From Pseudoflavonifractor sp902362925 (GTDB lineage: Bacteria > Bacillota > Clostridia > Oscillospirales > Oscillospiraceae), in the NCBI GenBank assembly GCA_902362925.1, contig CABIYL010000001.1: a DNA stretch of 64,000 nucleotides; one strand, written 5' to 3'. The notes beneath the pieces were generated by a model. That model did no database searches, was not told the DNA's origin, and was given only the letters and a program-made list of their open reading frames with translations. The position numbers were made by a program, and so were the translations under genes. Shown piece by piece: positions 60,932-64,000 of the stretch (position 1 is its first letter; every line of letters begins with the position of its first letter).

Positions 60932-61136
60932 GGCCGTGCCGGAGGAGGACCGGGCGGTATACCAGGCGGTGCTGTCCCTGCCCAAGCCCTACCGGACCGC
61001 CATCCATCTCCACTACTACGAGGGGTACTCGGTGGCGGAGATTGCCGCCCTGACCGGCGCCCGGGAGGGCACGGTAAAGAGCTGGCTGTCCCGTGGGCGG
61101 GACAGGCTGGCGGCGGCGCTGAAAGGAGACGATTGA
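60932..61136 (+). CDS. ECF family RNA polymerase sigma factor (N-terminus lost in gap)
   Basis: The last 67 residues are visible: AVPEEDRAVYQAVLSLPKPY, then RTAIHLHYYEGYSVAEIAAL and TGAREGTVKSWLSRGRDRL. This is sigma region 4 of an ECF (sigma-70 family, group IV) factor, the helix-turn-helix that reads the -35 box. Regions 2 (about 90-100 residues) should lie in the gap. The stop is one base before the ATG of the serpin gene, so the two products are translationally coupled, as sigma/anti-sigma pairs usually are. Confidence 0.9.
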
Positions 61137-61137
61137 C

Positions 61138-62598
61138 ATGCTGGACAAATACAAGGCCGCCAACGACGCCCTCCGGCCTTCTGCCGAGCTGATGGACCGG
61201 GCTGCCGCAGGCGGAAGGCGGAAAAAGCACCATCGGCCTCTGATTCCCGCCGCGGTGGCGGCGGTGCTGGCGGTGGTGCTGCTCTTCACCGGCATCCCCG
61301 GCCTGACCGGCTCCACAGGCGGCAGCGCCTATGCCCTGGCGGTGCCGGAGTATCCCCAGCTGGCCAAGGCCCCCGGAGAGCCTCTTCTGGACACGGAGCA
61401 GGCCTGGATCGACTGGAACGACGCCTATGACGCCTACCGGGACGAATGGCGCACCTTCCGGAAGGCCGCCCCTGCTCTGGAGGACCAGCCCGGACTGCTG
61501 GAGGCGCTGGAGGACTTCTCCGCCGGCAGCGCCACTCTGGCCCTGACAGGGGAAAACAACCGGATTTACTCCCCCATCTCCCTGTGGTTTGCCCTGGCCA
61601 TGCTGGCCGAGGCCACGGCAGGGGAGACCCGCCAGCAGGTGCTCACCGCCCTGGGGGCGGAGGACATGGAGCAGCTGCGCTCCTGGGCGGACAGCCTGTG
61701 GCACGCCCTGTACACCGACGACGGCACCGCGTCCCTGCTGCTGGGCAGCTCCATCTGGCTGGGGGAGGGCGTGGGGTTCCACCAGGATGTGCTGGACACC
61801 CTGGCGGAGGACTACTACGCCGCCTCCTACCGGGTGCCCATGGGCACCGATGAGGCGGACAATGCCCTGGCCGCCTGGGTGTCGGAGCAGACCAAGGGGC
61901 TTATCGGCGGAGATGGGAAGGTGCTGGAGACCTCCCCGGACACCCTGGCGGTGCTGGCCTCCACCCTGTACTACCAGGCGGGCTGGCGGAATGAGTTTCT
62001 CCCTGAAAACACCAGCGAGGACAGCTTCACCACCGCCGCCGGTGAAGAATTGACGGTGGACTTCATGCACCGCACGGACAGGAATGTGTCCTTCCTGCGC
62101 CGGACCAAGTACCAGGCCGCCGCCATCTCCACCTATCTGGGACAGATGGTCTTTGTGCTGCCCGAGGAGGGGGTCTCTCCCACCGAGCTGCTCTCCAACC
62201 CCAATTTTCTCCCCAGCCTGGACATTTACAGCGACGACGCCATTCTGGGTGAGGTCCGCTGGTCCGTGCCCAAGTTTGATGTTAGCTCCGACCTGGACCT
62301 GAAGCCCACTTTAGAGGGGCTGGGCATCACCGACGCCCTGGACCCGGAGGTCGCCGACTTCTCCACTCTTACCGACACAGAGCCGGTGTGGGTGGACCAG
62401 GTCAAGCAGATTGCCCGGGTGAAAGTGGATGAGCAGGGGGTAGAGGCCGCCGCCGTCACCCTGATGGCCAACGCCGGCTCCTCTGCGCCTCCCGAGGACC
62501 CCACCATCTGCGTCATGGACCTGGACCGGCCCTTTCTCTTCCTCATTCAGACAGAGGATACGGTGCTCTTTGTGGGCGTGGTGGAGAACCCGGGATAA
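61138..62598 (+). CDS. Membrane-anchored serpin, putative anti-sigma factor
   Basis: A 486-residue protein. Residues 1-33 are a short cytoplasmic tail (LDKYKAANDALRPSAELMDR, then RRKKHHR) like the N-termini of Clostridial anti-sigma factors; about 34-56 is one membrane helix; from about 110 to the end is a full serpin domain (NRIYSPISLWFALAMLAEA, STLYYQAGW, VRWSVPKF, RPFLFLI). The reactive-centre hinge is Glu432-Gln-Gly-Val-Glu-Ala-Ala-Ala, and the segment SSAPPED aligns with the P1-P1' region of inhibitory serpins, placing the scissile bond at Ser448-Ser449. So an extracellular protease inhibitor or sensor is joined to a sigma-binding tail. AAAGGAGACGATTGAC precedes the ATG. Confidence 0.88.
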   Translation: MLDKYKAANDALRPSAELMDRAAAGGRRKKHHRPLIPAAVAAVLAVVLLFTGIPGLTGSTGGSAYALAVPEYPQLAKAPGEPLLDTEQAWIDWNDAYDAYRDEWRTFRKAAPALEDQPGLLEALEDFSAGSATLALTGENNRIYSPISLWFALAMLAEATAGETRQQVLTALGAEDMEQLRSWADSLWHALYTDDGTASLLLGSSIWLGEGVGFHQDVLDTLAEDYYAASYRVPMGTDEADNALAAWVSEQTKGLIGGDGKVLETSPDTLAVLASTLYYQAGWRNEFLPENTSEDSFTTAAGEELTVDFMHRTDRNVSFLRRTKYQAAAISTYLGQMVFVLPEEGVSPTELLSNPNFLPSLDIYSDDAILGEVRWSVPKFDVSSDLDLKPTLEGLGITDALDPEVADFSTLTDTEPVWVDQVKQIARVKVDEQGVEAAAVTLMANAGSSAPPEDPTICVMDLDRPFLFLIQTEDTVLFVGVVENPG

Positions 62599-62613
62599 CC
62601 AACCAAAATATGC

Positions 62614-62647
62614 CACGGCTGGCCGCTGAGCGGCCAGCCGTGTTTTT
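62614..62647 (+). terminator. Terminator of the sigma/serpin operon
   Basis: CACGGCTGGCCG and CGGCCAGCCGTG around CTGAG, followed by TTTTT. Confidence 0.9.
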
Positions 62648-62763
62648 GTATTTTGCCCTCTGTTTTTCCCTTTTCCGACGGCCGGAAACCCCGGATTTTT
62701 CGTTTGTGAAATATCTATCACATATATCACTTTTTCTTTTTAAATTGTTTATTTTTTCGCAAT

Positions 62764-62786
62764 TATAAGTTAAAAAATAAACTTAT
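62764..62786. promoter_or_regulatory. Inverted repeat upstream of the SDR promoter
   Basis: ATAAGTT and AACTTAT arms in a very AT-rich 100-base stretch, just before the -35 box; candidate regulator site. Confidence 0.4.
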
Positions 62787-62796
62787 TGAACAGGTG

Positions 62797-62824
62797 TTGA
62801 CTTTTCTAGAAAGACATGTATACT
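62797..62824 (+). promoter_or_regulatory. Promoter of the SDR gene
   Basis: TTGACT (62797-62802), a 16-base spacer and TATACT (62819-62824). The spacer begins with the palindrome TTTCTAGAAA, a possible operator. The 310-base gap between serpin and SDR genes has the terminator, this promoter region and no ORF. Confidence 0.7.
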
Positions 62825-62908
62825 CAAATCAAGAACAGGTGGAAGGATTTTGATATAACTCCATCCGCCAACCGCCCCCGCAAAATATAAAAGAGTGAGG
62901 CGTTGAAC

Positions 62909-63691
62909 ATGGGTATTTACGTGGTAACCGGCGGCTCCAGCGGTATCGGAGCCCAGATCGTGGCCAAGCTGAAGGAGCAGGGACACGAGACCGTCAACAT
63001 CGACCTGAAGGACGGCGACATCTGCGCCAACCTGGCCACCAAGGAGGGCCGGGACTCCGCCCTGCGGGAGCTGTACGACCGCTACCCCGACGGCATTGAC
63101 GCCATGATCTGCAACGCGGGCGTGTCCGCCGCCAGCGGCAATATTCCGCTCATCATCTCCCTGAACTACTTCGGCGCCACCGCCATGGCCTCCGGCGCAC
63201 TGGAGCTGCTGCAGAAAAAGCGGGGCTCCTGCGTGGTCACCTCCTCCAACACCCTGGCCCAGGGTGCGGCCCGCATGGACGTGGTCGGTATGCTGAACAA
63301 CCAGGCCGACGAGGAGCGCATCCTGGCCCTGGTGAAGGACTACGACCCCAAGACCGCCCACTCCTTCTACGCCGCCACCAAGTACGCCCTGGCCCGCTGG
63401 GCCCGCCGCATGAGCGCCGACTGGGGCGCCCACGGCGTGCGTATCAACGCGGTGGCCCCCGGCAACGTGCGCACCGCCATGACCGCCAAGCTGACGCCCC
63501 AGCACATGGTGGCGGTGGAGGCCCTGCCCGTGCCCATCAATTACGGCACCAACGACCCGCTGATGAGCCCCGAGGACATCGCCAACGCCATCATCTTCCT
63601 CTCCTCGCCTCTGGCCCACGGCATCAACGGCGTGGTGCTCTTTGTGGACGGCGGCACCGACGCGCTGCTCAATTCCGAAAAGGTCTATTAA
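62909..63691 (+). CDS. Short-chain dehydrogenase/reductase
   Basis: A 260-residue SDR. The cofactor motif is VTGGSSGIG (TGxxxGxG) near residue 8; DLKDGDIC after beta-2 suggests NAD(H) preference through the Asp. CNAGVSA is the NAG motif, and the catalytic Ser-Tyr-Lys are in VVTSSNT and FYAATKYAL. ATG at 62909 is selected (GTGAGGCG ahead; a TTG lies two codons upstream). The closest pattern resembles hydroxysteroid dehydrogenase-type SDRs, but the substrate is not decided. It is co-transcribed with an NTF2-like gene. Confidence 0.88.
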   Translation: MGIYVVTGGSSGIGAQIVAKLKEQGHETVNIDLKDGDICANLATKEGRDSALRELYDRYPDGIDAMICNAGVSAASGNIPLIISLNYFGATAMASGALELLQKKRGSCVVTSSNTLAQGAARMDVVGMLNNQADEERILALVKDYDPKTAHSFYAATKYALARWARRMSADWGAHGVRINAVAPGNVRTAMTAKLTPQHMVAVEALPVPINYGTNDPLMSPEDIANAIIFLSSPLAHGINGVVLFVDGGTDALLNSEKVY

Positions 63692-63707
63692 GAGGGGGTT
63701 TACTGAT

Positions 63708-64000
63708 ATGCTGATTGCGGATTTCATCCACGCCATGGAGAAAAAGGACTACAAGGCCATGTCCCAGTGCTTCGCCAGCCAGTGCCGGCTGTTTGACTAC
63801 TGCACGCCCGAGGGTACACCCAACTTCTTCGTCTACGGCCGCCGTGCCATGGACATGTTCTACCACAACAAGTTCATTCTGGGCGGTCTGTCCGTGTCCA
63901 GCCCCCGTATCGTGGACGAGCGCACCGTCAACTTCTACATCAACTACGGCGGCATCATCAACCACGCCGTGGCCAACATCGAGAGCTATGACTCCTCTAC
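63708..64000 (+). CDS. NTF2-like (SnoaL-type) protein, truncated by window end
   Basis: Ninety-seven codons are visible. MLIADFIHAMEKKDYKAMSQ followed by CFASQCRLFDYC and a GRRAMDMFYHNKF segment give the helix/cone pattern of an NTF2-like fold as in SnoaL-type isomerases and related small-molecule enzymes. It is 16 bases downstream of the SDR gene with AGAGGGGG before the ATG, so the pair probably acts on one substrate. Confidence 0.7.
   Translation, partial: MLIADFIHAMEKKDYKAMSQCFASQCRLFDYCTPEGTPNFFVYGRRAMDMFYHNKFILGGLSVSSPRIVDERTVNFYINYGGIINHAVANIESYDSS

Noticed and set aside
1..64000. tRNA or rRNA genes, prophage or insertion-sequence transposase
   Set aside because: None was recognised on either strand; no integrase, transposase or phage structural gene is present in the window.

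Overview
This 64 kb window comes from a GC-rich anaerobic member of the Firmicutes, most likely a gut Oscillospiraceae relative (Flavonifractor / Lawsonibacter / Pseudoflavonifractor type). The basis is the gene content (Rnf complex preceded by NusG-II, Gx-transporter and ApbE genes; a YgeXYW purine-catabolism set; SepF/DivIVA division genes; HemZ; an isoleucine T-box), the GC-rich codon use and the Gram-positive style ribosome binding sites. Three N runs (21645-21936, 38984-39203, 60630-60931) show it is a draft assembly. They cut a surface protein, pnp, a dispersed repeat and an ECF sigma factor.

Layout. 0.1-8.0 kb: one nine-gene + strand operon for the Rnf ferredoxin:NAD+ oxidoreductase and its flavin-attaching enzyme, with an RnfG that carries three FMN-binding domains instead of one. 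8.1-16.0 kb: a divergent catabolic island. ygeX-ygeY-ygeW-arcC lie on the - strand and a fused molybdenum/selenium-type xanthine dehydrogenase on the + strand. This is a compact version of the anaerobic purine (urate/xanthine) degradation cluster, yielding pyruvate, ammonia and ATP by way of carbamoyl phosphate. 16.0-18.3 kb: a dispersed repeat, two small genes and an M16 peptidase. 18.6-27.2 kb: a repeat-rich surface protein, pnp-rpsO, an LLM-type oxidoreductase and an NCS1 permease. 27.3-31.9 kb: a CmpB-like membrane protein, an ABC exporter operon led by a small XRE repressor, and a small exported protein. 32-38.9 kb: ileS with a miniature SepF paralogue under an Ile T-box, then divIVA, sepF, yggS and an HlyD-like adaptor. 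39.3-47.4 kb: the miaB-mutS-(CPBP)-mutL-miaA-hfq translation/repair operon. 47.6-53.3 kb: an alanine-racemase-fold protein without its catalytic residues, dtd (with a duplicated 3' end), an MBL hydrolase, hemZ, uridine kinase and an Mrp ATPase. 53.7-60.4 kb: xth, ogt, an esterase lipoprotein, lexA with an SOS box, an HtrA protease and a YtvI-type permease. 60.6-62.6 kb: an ECF sigma factor directly followed by a membrane-anchored serpin. 62.9-64 kb: an SDR oxidoreductase and a truncated NTF2-like protein.

The most original candidate system is the ECF sigma / membrane-serpin pair at 60.5-62.6 kb. The second gene has the layout of an anti-sigma factor (short cytoplasmic tail, one membrane helix), but its extracellular part is a complete serpin with a recognisable reactive-centre loop. 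This suggests a sensor in which attack by an extracellular protease is converted into transcription. Other notable points are the triple-FMN RnfG, the SepF mini-paralogue co-regulated with IleRS, the catalytically dead Alr-like protein beside dtd, and the dtd 3'-end scar whose three differences are all synonymous.
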